In this document: one piece after another, positions 24,992 through 32,952 of the stretch
Layout of the letters: each line of letters opens with the position of its first letter
Numbering within the stretch: position 1 is the stretch's first letter
Assembly: GCF_002979755.1 (NCBI RefSeq)
Contig: NZ_PCPP01000005.1
Location: 124,001-188,000, forward strand
Length of the DNA: 64,000 nucleotides
From: Chryseobacterium culicis
Lineage (GTDB): Bacteria > Bacteroidota > Bacteroidia > Flavobacteriales > Weeksellaceae
Direction: 5' to 3'
Made by a program: the position numbers and the translations under genes
The notes under the pieces: model-generated
What the model was told of the DNA's origin: nothing
Databases searched by the model: none
Seen by the model: only the letters and a program-made list of their open reading frames with translations

Positions 24992-25834
24992 ATGAAATTC
25001 AAATCACTTTTATTAGCCACATTGCTGGTTATGGTATCTTGTTCAGACAATGATGAATTGCCAGTTGATCATTCACAACAGACGATTACCGAAAATACAA
25101 GTAAAATATCGTGGAATTATCCTGTTTTGTCACCTGTCTTTAATGGATTGGAACAAAATTATATGTTCGAATATGATGCTCAGGGAAGAGTTTATAAAAA
25201 AAATGGAGGAATTTTGAAGTCCTCAGGAGCTTCGGGAGCTCCAGACCGATTTACAAATCTGATTTATACTAAAATATCTTATTCAGGAAATACAGCTGTT
25301 GTAGGAAGTTATAGCTCAGATCCATCATTTAATGTTCAATTGAATGAAAGGAAATTTGAATTTGATAATCAAGGTAGAGTTATTAAAGTAGTTATTCCAC
25401 AGGTTAATAATTCATATATGGATAAGTATTTGACCTATACTTATGATTCTTCAGGAAAATTAATTGAGATTTTAACTGAATATCCTAATGTTCCATACGA
25501 TCCGACTGATCCTCAAGATTATATTTTGACCTACGTAGAAAAATTTATTTATAATAATTCAGGAAATTTAGAAAAGGCTATTAAAACTGAAAAGCATAAT
25601 AATATGGATGCTTACATTACGAATGAAATTACTTTTGATAACTTTGATGCTGCACAAAATCCATTTAAAAATTTGGGTATTTTTGAAGAATATTTCTACT
25701 TTTCATTATCAAAAAATAATCCTCAAAGAATGATTTCAAAAGAATATAAACCTTATAGTTCCGAATTTTTTCTGAGCCAATCAAATTGGACTAATCAATA
25801 TAATTCTGATGGAAGCTTGAAGCTTTTTTACTAA
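24992..25834 (+). CDS. Lipoprotein with YD-like repeat region
   Basis: A 280-residue protein with signal MKFKSLLLATLLVMVSC, lipidation at Cys17 and an acidic SDNDE follow-up. The body has repeated segments such as FEYDAQGRVYKKNG, FEFDNQGRVIKVV and YTYDSSGKLIEIL, i.e. Y/F-x-Y/F-D-x2-G-x-hydrophobic units like those of RHS/YD-repeat proteins common in Bacteroidota lipoproteins. It is more AT-rich than the preceding enzymes. Function is unknown. A terminator follows. Confidence 0.75.
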   Translation: MKFKSLLLATLLVMVSCSDNDELPVDHSQQTITENTSKISWNYPVLSPVFNGLEQNYMFEYDAQGRVYKKNGGILKSSGASGAPDRFTNLIYTKISYSGNTAVVGSYSSDPSFNVQLNERKFEFDNQGRVIKVVIPQVNNSYMDKYLTYTYDSSGKLIEILTEYPNVPYDPTDPQDYILTYVEKFIYNNSGNLEKAIKTEKHNNMDAYITNEITFDNFDAAQNPFKNLGIFEEYFYFSLSKNNPQRMISKEYKPYSSEFFLSQSNWTNQYNSDGSLKLFY

Positions 25835-25857
25835 AGAACTATTTAAAATATAAGTGA

Positions 25858-25889
25858 AGACTGTCTCAAAATTGAGATGGTCTTTTTTC
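25858..25889 (+). terminator. Rho-independent terminator
   Basis: AAGAC/GTCTT and TCTCAA/TTGAGA form nested stems, followed by a T run. Confidence 0.85.
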
Positions 25890-25906
25890 TTTCATATCAT
25901 TTCAGA

Positions 25907-25938
25907 TTTTGCTCATTCTAAAAAAATGTCTAACTTCG
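25907..25938 (+). promoter_or_regulatory. Promoter of the thiamine operon
   Basis: TTTTG (25907-25911) and TAACTTCG (25931-25938; one base off TAnnTTTG) are 19 bases apart and lie just upstream of the TPP aptamer. Confidence 0.5.
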
Positions 25939-25947
25939 TTCCCAACT

Positions 25948-26028
25948 TTAGGGGTGTCTGTTACCAACAGACTGAGACTTTACCCTTTGAACCTGATCTG
26001 GATCATACCAGCGTAGGGAAAAGTAGAT
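25948..26028 (+). promoter_or_regulatory. TPP riboswitch (THI element) of the thi operon
   Basis: All conserved blocks are present in order: GGGGTG (25951), CTGAGA, TACCC, GAACCTGATCTGG, ATACCAGCG and TAGGGAA. This is the thiamine pyrophosphate aptamer, placed before thiS. The likely readout is at the thiS start. Confidence 0.96.
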
Positions 26029-26062
26029 GACTTTTGCTGTACATTCTATTGTACAATAATGG

Positions 26063-26098
26063 CCATTCCTAAAGTATATTTTAAATTATTAGGAATGG
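26063..26098 (+). promoter_or_regulatory. Hairpin sequestering the thiS start codon
   Basis: CCATTCCTAA (26063-26072) and TTAGGAATGG (26089-26098) pair perfectly, and the ATG at 26095-26097 is in the right arm. This is a plausible translational expression platform for the TPP riboswitch. Confidence 0.55.
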
Positions 26099-26301
26099 AA
26101 CTTATAATCAACCACACCCGAAAAACATTTGATGTACTTCCTGAAAACCTGGAAGCATTATTGGCTATTGAGCTACCCGGAAAGAAGAAAGGTATTGCTG
26201 TAGCCCTAAACAATCGCATTATTCCGCTGTCAGTCTGGGCGGAAACCATCCTTAACAACAACGATTCAGTTTTAATCATTACTGCCACTCAAGGCGGTTA
26301 A
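26095..26301 (+). CDS. thiS: Sulfur carrier protein ThiS
   Basis: A 68-residue ubiquitin-like carrier ending in Gly-Gly (TATQGG), the site adenylated by ThiF and thiocarboxylated for thiazole formation. An in-frame ATG at 26059 would add 12 residues (MAIPKVYFKLLG) that ThiS proteins lack and that come from the hairpin arm. The ATG at 26095 gives MELIINHTRKTF, the normal beginning. First gene of the operon, under the TPP riboswitch. Confidence 0.92.
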   Translation: MELIINHTRKTFDVLPENLEALLAIELPGKKKGIAVALNNRIIPLSVWAETILNNNDSVLIITATQGG

Positions 26302-26325
26302 TTCTCATATTTAATACCAATACTT

Positions 26326-28137
26326 ATGGCTCACTCCATTACATGTTCGCCATTTCCGAACTCAAAGAAAATCTATGTTGAAGGAACATTACATCCGATC
26401 AATGTAGCAATGCGTGAAATACAGCTTAGCCCAACCAAATTGACCAATGGCGGCTTTGAACATAATGCTCCGGTAACCATTTACGACACTTCAGGACCTT
26501 ATACTGACGAAAATGCAGTTATTGACATTCAAAAAGGACTTCCGAGAATCAGAGAACAATGGATTCTGGATAGAAATGACGTAAATATTCTGGAAGGAAT
26601 TACCTCAGAATACGGAAAAGCCCGTTTAGCAGATCCACGTCTTGATGAACTGAGGTTTTCCTATGACCATAAACCTAAAGTGGCGCAGGAAGGAAAAGAA
26701 GTTACCCAGCTTTATTATGCAAAACAGGGAATCATTACTCCGGAAATGGAATACGTAGCGATCAGGGAAAATCAAAGAATTGAACAGCTTGATTCCGTAT
26801 CAAAAGAAATGGCTTTTCAACATCCGGGACACAGCTTTGGAGCAAATACTCCCAAAAGTAAAATTACTCCGGAGTTTGTAAGAGACGAAATTGCTGCCGG
26901 AAGAGCAATCATTCCTAATAATATCAATCATCCTGAAAGTGAACCGATGATTATTGGAAGAAATTTTCTGGTGAAAATCAATGCCAATATCGGAAACAGT
27001 GCCGTTTCATCCAGTATTGAAGAAGAAGTAGAAAAAGCGGTTTGGGCTTGCCGATGGGGAGGAGATACGATTATGGATCTTTCAACCGGAAAAAATATTC
27101 ACGAAACAAGAGAGTGGATCATCAGAAACAGTCCGGTTCCAATTGGTACCGTTCCTATTTATCAGGCATTGGAGAAAGTAAAAGGTGTTCCGGAAGACCT
27201 GACATGGGAAATTTTCAGAGATACCCTGATTGAACAGGCAGAACAGGGCGTTTCTTACTTCACTATTCATGCTGGTGTTTTGTTGAGATACATCCATTTA
27301 ACCGCTAAAAGAGTAACCGGAATTGTTTCCAGAGGAGGATCAATTATGGCGAAATGGTGTTTGTTTCATCATAAAGAAAGCTTCTTATATACTCATTTTG
27401 AGGAGATCTGCGAGATCATGAAGAAGTATGATGTAGCTTTCTCTCTGGGAGACGGTCTTCGTCCAGGATCCATTGCAGATGCCAACGATGCTGCTCAGTT
27501 TGCAGAACTGGAAACTTTAGGGGAACTGACAAAAATTGCATGGAAGCACAATGTACAGGTAATGATCGAAGGCCCGGGCCACGTTCCGATGCATATGATC
27601 AAAGAAAATATGGAAAAACAACTGGAGGAATGTCATGAAGCTCCATTTTATACATTAGGCCCATTAACTACAGATATTGCTCCAGGTTATGATCACATTA
27701 CCTCAGGAATTGGGGCGGCGATGATCGGTTGGTTTGGCTGTGCTATGCTTTGTTATGTAACGCCGAAAGAACACTTAGGTCTTCCGAATAAAGATGATGT
27801 AAAAGTTGGGGTAATTACTTATAAACTGGCAGCCCATGCGGCAGACTTAGCAAAAGGTCATCCGGGAGCACAGTACAGAGATAATGCATTAAGTAAAGCC
27901 AGATTTGAATTCAGATGGGAAGATCAGTTTAATCTTTCATTAGATCCAGAGACGGCAAGAGCTTATCACGATGAAACACTTCCGGCAGAAGGAGCAAAAA
28001 TTGCCCATTTCTGTTCTATGTGCGGACCAAAATTCTGCTCGATGAAAATTACTCAGGAAATCCGTGAGTCTGCAGAAAAAGGAATGCTGGATAAATCTCA
28101 GGAGTTTATTGAAAAAGGGAAAGAAATTTATATATGA
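26326..28137 (+). CDS. thiC: Phosphomethylpyrimidine synthase
   Basis: A 603-residue radical SAM enzyme that rearranges aminoimidazole ribotide to the pyrimidine of thiamine (HMP-P). Conserved parts include RNFLVKINANIGNSA, DTIMDLSTGKNIH, RGGSIMAKWC and LGDGLRPGS. The C-terminal CSMCGPKFC holds the 4Fe-4S cluster cysteines in the ThiC-specific spacing. Its stop overlaps the next start (ATGA), so translation is coupled. Confidence 0.98.
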   Translation: MAHSITCSPFPNSKKIYVEGTLHPINVAMREIQLSPTKLTNGGFEHNAPVTIYDTSGPYTDENAVIDIQKGLPRIREQWILDRNDVNILEGITSEYGKARLADPRLDELRFSYDHKPKVAQEGKEVTQLYYAKQGIITPEMEYVAIRENQRIEQLDSVSKEMAFQHPGHSFGANTPKSKITPEFVRDEIAAGRAIIPNNINHPESEPMIIGRNFLVKINANIGNSAVSSSIEEEVEKAVWACRWGGDTIMDLSTGKNIHETREWIIRNSPVPIGTVPIYQALEKVKGVPEDLTWEIFRDTLIEQAEQGVSYFTIHAGVLLRYIHLTAKRVTGIVSRGGSIMAKWCLFHHKESFLYTHFEEICEIMKKYDVAFSLGDGLRPGSIADANDAAQFAELETLGELTKIAWKHNVQVMIEGPGHVPMHMIKENMEKQLEECHEAPFYTLGPLTTDIAPGYDHITSGIGAAMIGWFGCAMLCYVTPKEHLGLPNKDDVKVGVITYKLAAHAADLAKGHPGAQYRDNALSKARFEFRWEDQFNLSLDPETARAYHDETLPAEGAKIAHFCSMCGPKFCSMKITQEIRESAEKGMLDKSQEFIEKGKEIYI

Positions 28138-28721
28138 TTCTCGTTATCACTCCTGAATTGATTGTCCCGAACGAAACAGATACCATTAATCAAATGTTTC
28201 AGGAAGGTCTTGATCTGCTTCATATCCGTAAACCATGGATTACTCGCGATGAAATGACTGAGTTTATCAGCCAAATTGATGACGTTTTTCATTCACAGCT
28301 GGTATTGCATACTCATTTCGATTTGGGGAAAGAATATAACATTTCAAGGTTTCATTTCAGGGAGATTGATCGGAAGGAAGAAGTATACAAGCCTTTTGCA
28401 GAAGAAAATATCATTTCAACTTCAGTGCACGATATTACAACATACAATACTTTGGACAAAGAATGGGATTACACTTTCATAAGCCCGTTCTTTCCCAGTA
28501 TATCCAAAAAGGGCTATGGACTGGATTCTACTATTAAGCACGAAATAGCACAACGGAACAATCCGGATGTAAAATTGATTGCCCTTGGTGGAATTGACCA
28601 GAATAATATCCACGAAGTTTTCGATACAAATGTAGATGGAGCAGCTTTGTTAGGAGCAATCTGGGAAAGTGAAGAACCTTTAAAAGTATTCAAAGAATGC
28701 AGGAACGTCCTTATGTCATAA
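28134..28721 (+). CDS. ThiE/TenI-family paralogue (TenI-like)
   Basis: A 195-residue TIM-barrel protein of the thiamine phosphate synthase/TenI family. It keeps STSVHDITTYNTL and SPFFPSISKKGYG, matching the phosphate-binding loop region, and LIALGGIDQNNI. It lacks the GVHLGQxD and AR-x2-LG segments of true ThiE. A genuine ThiE is encoded two genes later, so this copy more likely acts as a thiazole tautomerase (TenI) than as the synthase. It overlaps thiC by 4 bases and thiD by 25 bases. Confidence 0.75.
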   Translation: MILVITPELIVPNETDTINQMFQEGLDLLHIRKPWITRDEMTEFISQIDDVFHSQLVLHTHFDLGKEYNISRFHFREIDRKEEVYKPFAEENIISTSVHDITTYNTLDKEWDYTFISPFFPSISKKGYGLDSTIKHEIAQRNNPDVKLIALGGIDQNNIHEVFDTNVDGAALLGAIWESEEPLKVFKECRNVLMS

Positions 28722-29437
28722 GTATTGCGGGTTTCGACCCTAGCGGTGGAGCAGGTTTGCTATCAGACAGTAAAACTTTTGAACAATTGAAAGTGATGGG
28801 ACTGGGAGTGTGTACAGCATTGACATTGCAAACCGCTTCCCAATGCCTGAGTCTGGAATGGCGTCCTGTAAAAGAAATCACTGAAGCGATTCAGGTACTG
28901 ATGGAGAATTACCCGGTTTCAGCAGTGAAAATCGGAATTGTAAAAGATGCAGAATTTCTAAGTAAGATTGTAGAAACCATTCAAAAAAGTAATCCTGAAG
29001 TAAAAATTGTTTGGGATCCTGTTCTGAAAAGTACTTCCGAGTTTACTTTTTTTGACCTTAAAACACTTCCTCAATTAAAGAACACGGTTAATAAACTCAG
29101 TTTAATAACTCCCAATTATAACGAATACAATGTTTTAAAGGAAAATAATCTTTTACCGGATACCCATCAATGTTCATTACTGATTAAAGGCGGACATAGA
29201 GAAGATCATTTAGGAACGGATGTTTTAGTTGAAAATGAAAAAGAAACTCTTTTACTTCCGGGAGAAGAAAATACAGCATATTTTCCTAAACATGGTTCCG
29301 GCTGTGTTTTATCTTCTGCCATCGCAGCTGAGCTCGCTAAAGGTGAAAATAAGGAAACGGCCTGCCGGAATGGGAAATCATACATTGAAAAATTTTTAAA
29401 AAGCAATCCCTCTTTACTGGGAACGCATTCATTATAA
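28697..29437 (+). CDS. thiD: Hydroxymethylpyrimidine/phosphomethylpyrimidine kinase
   Basis: A 246-residue ribokinase-like enzyme that phosphorylates HMP and HMP-P to HMP-PP. SIAGFDPSGGAGLLSD is the substrate-binding start, KIGIV and WDPVLKS are conserved, ITPNYNE follows, and the anion-hole/catalytic region is HGSGCVLSSAIAAELAKG. It starts inside the end of the TenI-like gene and ends 2 bases before thiE. Confidence 0.96.
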   Translation: MQERPYVISIAGFDPSGGAGLLSDSKTFEQLKVMGLGVCTALTLQTASQCLSLEWRPVKEITEAIQVLMENYPVSAVKIGIVKDAEFLSKIVETIQKSNPEVKIVWDPVLKSTSEFTFFDLKTLPQLKNTVNKLSLITPNYNEYNVLKENNLLPDTHQCSLLIKGGHREDHLGTDVLVENEKETLLLPGEENTAYFPKHGSGCVLSSAIAAELAKGENKETACRNGKSYIEKFLKSNPSLLGTHSL

Positions 29438-29439
29438 AC

Positions 29440-30054
29440 ATGGAAAAATTACAATACATATCACAGGGAAATACAAAACAGGAACAGGAGCTTCATATCC
29501 GAAAAGCCTTGGACAATGGAATCCAATGGGTTCAGGTTCGATGGAAAAATGCTCCGGAAAATGAATTGATCAGTCTCTGTGAAATATCAAAACAGCTTTG
29601 TTCAGAATATCATGCAGTTTGTATCATCAATGACCATGTACAGCTGGCAAAAGAAATAGATGTTGATGGTGTGCATTTGGGATTAAATGACAGCTCTATC
29701 GAAGAAGCAAGACTGATTTTAGGTGAAAATAAAATCATTGGAGGAACAGCGAATACGCTTTCAGATGTCATTCAAAGAATCAAAGAATCCTGTGATTATA
29801 TTGGTTTGGGACCCTTGAGATTTACCACCACTAAAGAAAAGCTGAGTCCTGTTCTTGGTTTTGAAGGTTACCAGGAAATCATTAGCGGATTAAGAGAAAA
29901 ATCAATAGACATTCCCAAAATATTTGCCATCGGAAGTGTTACCCTTGAAGATATTTTACCATTACAAGAAATCGGAATTTATGGTGTTTCCGTTTCAGGG
30001 CTTATTACCAAGCAGCCTACCATTATTAAAGAACTAAACAAAGTAATGATATGA
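29440..30054 (+). CDS. thiE: Thiamine phosphate synthase
   Basis: A 204-residue TIM-barrel enzyme that joins HMP-PP and thiazole phosphate to thiamine phosphate. It has WVQVRWKNA, CIINDHVQLAKEIDVDGVHLG, EEARLILGENKIIGGTANT and the pyrophosphate loop IGLGPLRFTTTKEKLSPVLG. The GGTANT in place of IGxSxH is a family variant. Its stop overlaps the thiG start by 4 bases. Confidence 0.94.
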   Translation: MEKLQYISQGNTKQEQELHIRKALDNGIQWVQVRWKNAPENELISLCEISKQLCSEYHAVCIINDHVQLAKEIDVDGVHLGLNDSSIEEARLILGENKIIGGTANTLSDVIQRIKESCDYIGLGPLRFTTTKEKLSPVLGFEGYQEIISGLREKSIDIPKIFAIGSVTLEDILPLQEIGIYGVSVSGLITKQPTIIKELNKVMI

Positions 30055-30827
30055 ACAATCAGAAATTAGAAATAGCAGGAAGAATTTTTGAATCAAGACT
30101 GTTTTTAGGAACAGGAAAGTTTGGAAGTCTCACAGATATGGTGCAGTCTGTCATCGCATCAGAAACCGATATGGTGACTATGGCTTTGAAAAGAATTGAT
30201 GCCCGGTCCCATGAAGATAATCTGCTTGATTCATTAAGAGAAACCCATGTTCATCTTCTGCCTAATACTTCAGGAGCGAGAACAGCGAAAGAAGCAGTGT
30301 TAGCTGCACAGTTAGCCCGGGAAGCACTGGAAACAAACTGGGTAAAACTGGAAATTCATCCGGATCCAAAATACTTACTACCGGATCCTATTGAAACCTT
30401 ATATGCGACTGAAGAACTGGCTAAACTGGGATTTGTAGTAATGCCTTACATTCACGCTGATCCTGTTTTGTGCAAACGTCTTGAAGATGCCGGAACAGCA
30501 GTCGTTATGCCTTTGGGAGCACCAATTGGAACAAATAAAGGATTAAGAACCCAAGACTTTCTTGAAATCATCATCAGTCAAAGTAATGTTCCTGTAGTAG
30601 TAGATGCGGGAATCGGGGCACCATCAGATGCTGCAAAAGCAATGGAAATGGGAGCAGATGCCGTTTTGGTGAATACAGCCATTGCCGTTGCAGGAAATCC
30701 ATTGAATATGGCTGTCGCTTTTAAGGAAGGTGTCATTGCCGGAAGAAGAGCTTTTGAATCAGGGCTGGGAGCCATTGCCAACCATGCTGAAGCTTCAAGT
30801 CCGCTCACTTCGTTTTTATTTGAATAA
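30051..30827 (+). CDS. thiG: Thiazole synthase
   Basis: A 258-residue TIM-barrel enzyme that forms thiazole phosphate carboxylate from DXP, dehydroglycine and ThiS thiocarboxylate. FLGTGKFGS, LLPNTSGARTAKEAV, WVKLEIHPDPKYLLPD (the Lys of VKLEI forms the Schiff base), VMPLGAPIGTNKGL and VDAGIGAPSDAAKAMEMGAD are typical. It lies between thiE and thiH with minimal spacing. Confidence 0.97.
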   Translation: MNNQKLEIAGRIFESRLFLGTGKFGSLTDMVQSVIASETDMVTMALKRIDARSHEDNLLDSLRETHVHLLPNTSGARTAKEAVLAAQLAREALETNWVKLEIHPDPKYLLPDPIETLYATEELAKLGFVVMPYIHADPVLCKRLEDAGTAVVMPLGAPIGTNKGLRTQDFLEIIISQSNVPVVVDAGIGAPSDAAKAMEMGADAVLVNTAIAVAGNPLNMAVAFKEGVIAGRRAFESGLGAIANHAEASSPLTSFLFE

Positions 30828-30836
30828 ATCTGACTC

Positions 30837-31955
30837 ATGAAAAGCTTTAAAGATGTTTTTGAAAACTACCAATGGGGTGAGGTAAAGAATAAGCTTGAAA
30901 AAGTAAGCTTGTCTGATGTAAGATACAGTCTTCAAAAAAAGAATAAAACGCTTGATGATTTTCTGAATCTCCTGTCGCCAGCCGCTTCTCAGGAACTGGA
31001 ACTGATGGCAAGAATGACACAGATGCTCACCCAAAAAAGATTTGGAAAAACCATTCAGCTGTATGCACCGCTGTACCTCAGCAATGAATGTCAGAATATC
31101 TGTACCTATTGCGGATTCAGTCTGGATAATCAATTGAAAAGGAAAACTCTTTCCGATACGGAACTGATGATTGAAGCATCAGTACTGAAATCAATGGGTG
31201 TGAATCACGTATTGCTGGTAAGCGGAGAAGCCAATAAAATAGTAGGAGTTCCTTACTTTCAGAATGCTGTCCGCAAGTTGAAACCTCATTTTTCCAATAT
31301 TTCCATTGAAGTACAACCCTTAATGGAAGAAGAATACAAACTGCTTCATGAAGAAGGCGTGCATTCCGTTTTGGTGTATCAGGAAACCTATCATCAGGAT
31401 GTTTACAGAGAATATCATCCGAAAGGTAAAAAATCAAACTTTCATTTCCGTTTGGAGACTCCGGATAGGATAGGAAGAGCAGGAATTCATAAAATTGGGC
31501 TGGGCGTTCTTCTTGGACTTGAAGACTGGAGGGTGGATAGTTTTTTCAATGCATTACACATAGATTATCTTCAGAAGCAGTATTGGAAAAGTAAATTTTC
31601 TGTTTCCTTTCCCAGGCTCAGACCGGCTGAAGGAATTATTGAACCGAATTTTATTATGGAAGACAAAGATCTCCTTCAACTTATTTGTGCCTACAGAATC
31701 TGGAATGAAGATCTGGAAATCTCTATTTCTACCAGAGAAAATGAAGTCTTCAGAAATCATATTGTGTCTCTGGGAGCAACAGCCATGAGTGCGGGTTCAA
31801 AAACAAATCCGGGAGGCTATGCTGTAGACAAAGAATCGCTGGAGCAGTTTGAAACCAGTGATGAGCGAAGTATGGAAGAGATTAAAATCATGATCAAAAA
31901 AGCAGGCTATGATCCTGTAATGAAAGACTGGGATTCTGTATATAGTGGAGTTTAA
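30837..31955 (+). CDS. thiH: 2-iminoacetate synthase
   Basis: A 372-residue radical SAM enzyme that cleaves tyrosine to dehydroglycine for thiazole synthesis. The cluster motif CQNICTYCGF (Cys-x3-Cys-x2-Cys) lies near residue 85. LVSGEANKIVGV, YQETYHQDVYREYHPKGKK and GGYAVDKESLEQFE are ThiH features. Use of ThiH rather than the oxidase ThiO fits an anaerobic-tolerant route. An inverted-repeat element separates it from thiF. Confidence 0.96.
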   Translation: MKSFKDVFENYQWGEVKNKLEKVSLSDVRYSLQKKNKTLDDFLNLLSPAASQELELMARMTQMLTQKRFGKTIQLYAPLYLSNECQNICTYCGFSLDNQLKRKTLSDTELMIEASVLKSMGVNHVLLVSGEANKIVGVPYFQNAVRKLKPHFSNISIEVQPLMEEEYKLLHEEGVHSVLVYQETYHQDVYREYHPKGKKSNFHFRLETPDRIGRAGIHKIGLGVLLGLEDWRVDSFFNALHIDYLQKQYWKSKFSVSFPRLRPAEGIIEPNFIMEDKDLLQLICAYRIWNEDLEISISTRENEVFRNHIVSLGATAMSAGSKTNPGGYAVDKESLEQFETSDERSMEEIKIMIKKAGYDPVMKDWDSVYSGV

Positions 31956-31958
31956 ATT

Positions 31959-32090
31959 TTTAAACCATTAAGGATTTTGAAGAAGTGAAGGTTATTTAAG
32001 AAAAATCGAAGATTTTTAAGACACTATCTTTTTTGAAGCGAAGCTCAACTTAACTTTCCTTACAAACTTAAAGAATCTTAATGGTTCAAT
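31959..32090. repeat. Long imperfect palindromic element between thiH and thiF
   Basis: The outer ends TTTAAACCATTAAG and CTTAATGGTTCAA pair (one mismatch), and imperfect pairing continues inward for about 40 bases per side. A nested hairpin AAAAATC/GATTTTT lies at 32001-32017. There is no ORF. It looks like a MITE- or REP-type intergenic element inside the operon. Confidence 0.6.
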
Positions 32091-32097
32091 TATAATT

Positions 32098-32805
32098 ATG
32101 AAAGAAGATAACTTTTCACGGTACAGCCGGCAGATATTTATCGAAGAAATAGGGTTGGAAGGACAAAAGAGAATAATAGATTCCAAAGTTCTCGTTATTG
32201 GCGCAGGAGGATTGGGAAGTCCTGTTATACAATATCTGGCTGCTGCAGGAGTGGGAACTTTAGGCGTTGCAGATTTTGATGAGGTGGAACTTCATAACCT
32301 GAACAGACAGATTATTCATACTGAAAACAGCGTAGGATTATCCAAAGTGAAGAGTGCAGAAACATTTGTAGAACACCTTAATCATCAGGTTGCATTTAAA
32401 GGAATCGAAGAAAAAATAAATGAAAATAATGCTGAAAAAATACTTTCTCAGTACGATGTTATTATTGACGGTTCAGACAATTTTTCAACAAGATATCTGG
32501 TGAATGATACCTGTGTAACATTGAAAAAAACGCTGGTTTATGGCAGTATTCTGGGATTTTCCGGACAGATTGCAGTTTTCAATCATCACGGGAGTAAAAA
32601 TCTTAGGGATATTTTCCCTGAACCGCCTTTTGATGAAGAGATGCCGGATTGCGACAGCCTTGGTGTATTAGGTGCTTTGCCAGGAATAATAGGCAGTATG
32701 ATAGCTCTTCAGACTTTAAAAATTATCACTGATCTTCCGGTACATGTAAATCAGCTGACATTGATAGATGCAATGGATTGGAGATTTCAAATAATAGATT
32801 TTTGA
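32098..32805 (+). CDS. thiF: ThiF/MoeB-type adenylyltransferase
   Basis: A 235-residue E1-like enzyme. It has the ATP-binding GAGGLGSPVIQYLAAAG, DFDEVELHNLNRQ, DGSDNFSTRYLVND and SLGVLGALPGIIGS. It would adenylate the ThiS C-terminal glycine. The paired zinc-binding CxxC motifs of E. coli ThiF/MoeB are missing; only the Cys of MPDCDSLGV remains near the usual catalytic position. Gene order strongly supports ThiF, although the protein could also serve molybdopterin synthesis. Confidence 0.88.
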   Translation: MKEDNFSRYSRQIFIEEIGLEGQKRIIDSKVLVIGAGGLGSPVIQYLAAAGVGTLGVADFDEVELHNLNRQIIHTENSVGLSKVKSAETFVEHLNHQVAFKGIEEKINENNAEKILSQYDVIIDGSDNFSTRYLVNDTCVTLKKTLVYGSILGFSGQIAVFNHHGSKNLRDIFPEPPFDEEMPDCDSLGVLGALPGIIGSMIALQTLKIITDLPVHVNQLTLIDAMDWRFQIIDF

Positions 32806-32902
32806 TGTAAATATAAACACTAATATCACTAATGTTTTCACAAATAACACCATTTTAATATCAATAGGAATGGGCTTTAGCCAAAATCTATATTCCATAC
32901 AA

Positions 32903-32936
32903 AAAAGAGGCGGTTACCTTAGGTGCCGCCTCTTTT
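32903..32936. terminator. Bidirectional terminator between thiF and a receptor gene
   Basis: AAAAGAGGCGG (32903-32913) pairs perfectly with CCGCCTCTTTT (32926-32936), flanked by A and T runs, between convergent genes. Confidence 0.92.
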
Positions 32937-32952
32937 ATTTTATCTCAAAAAA

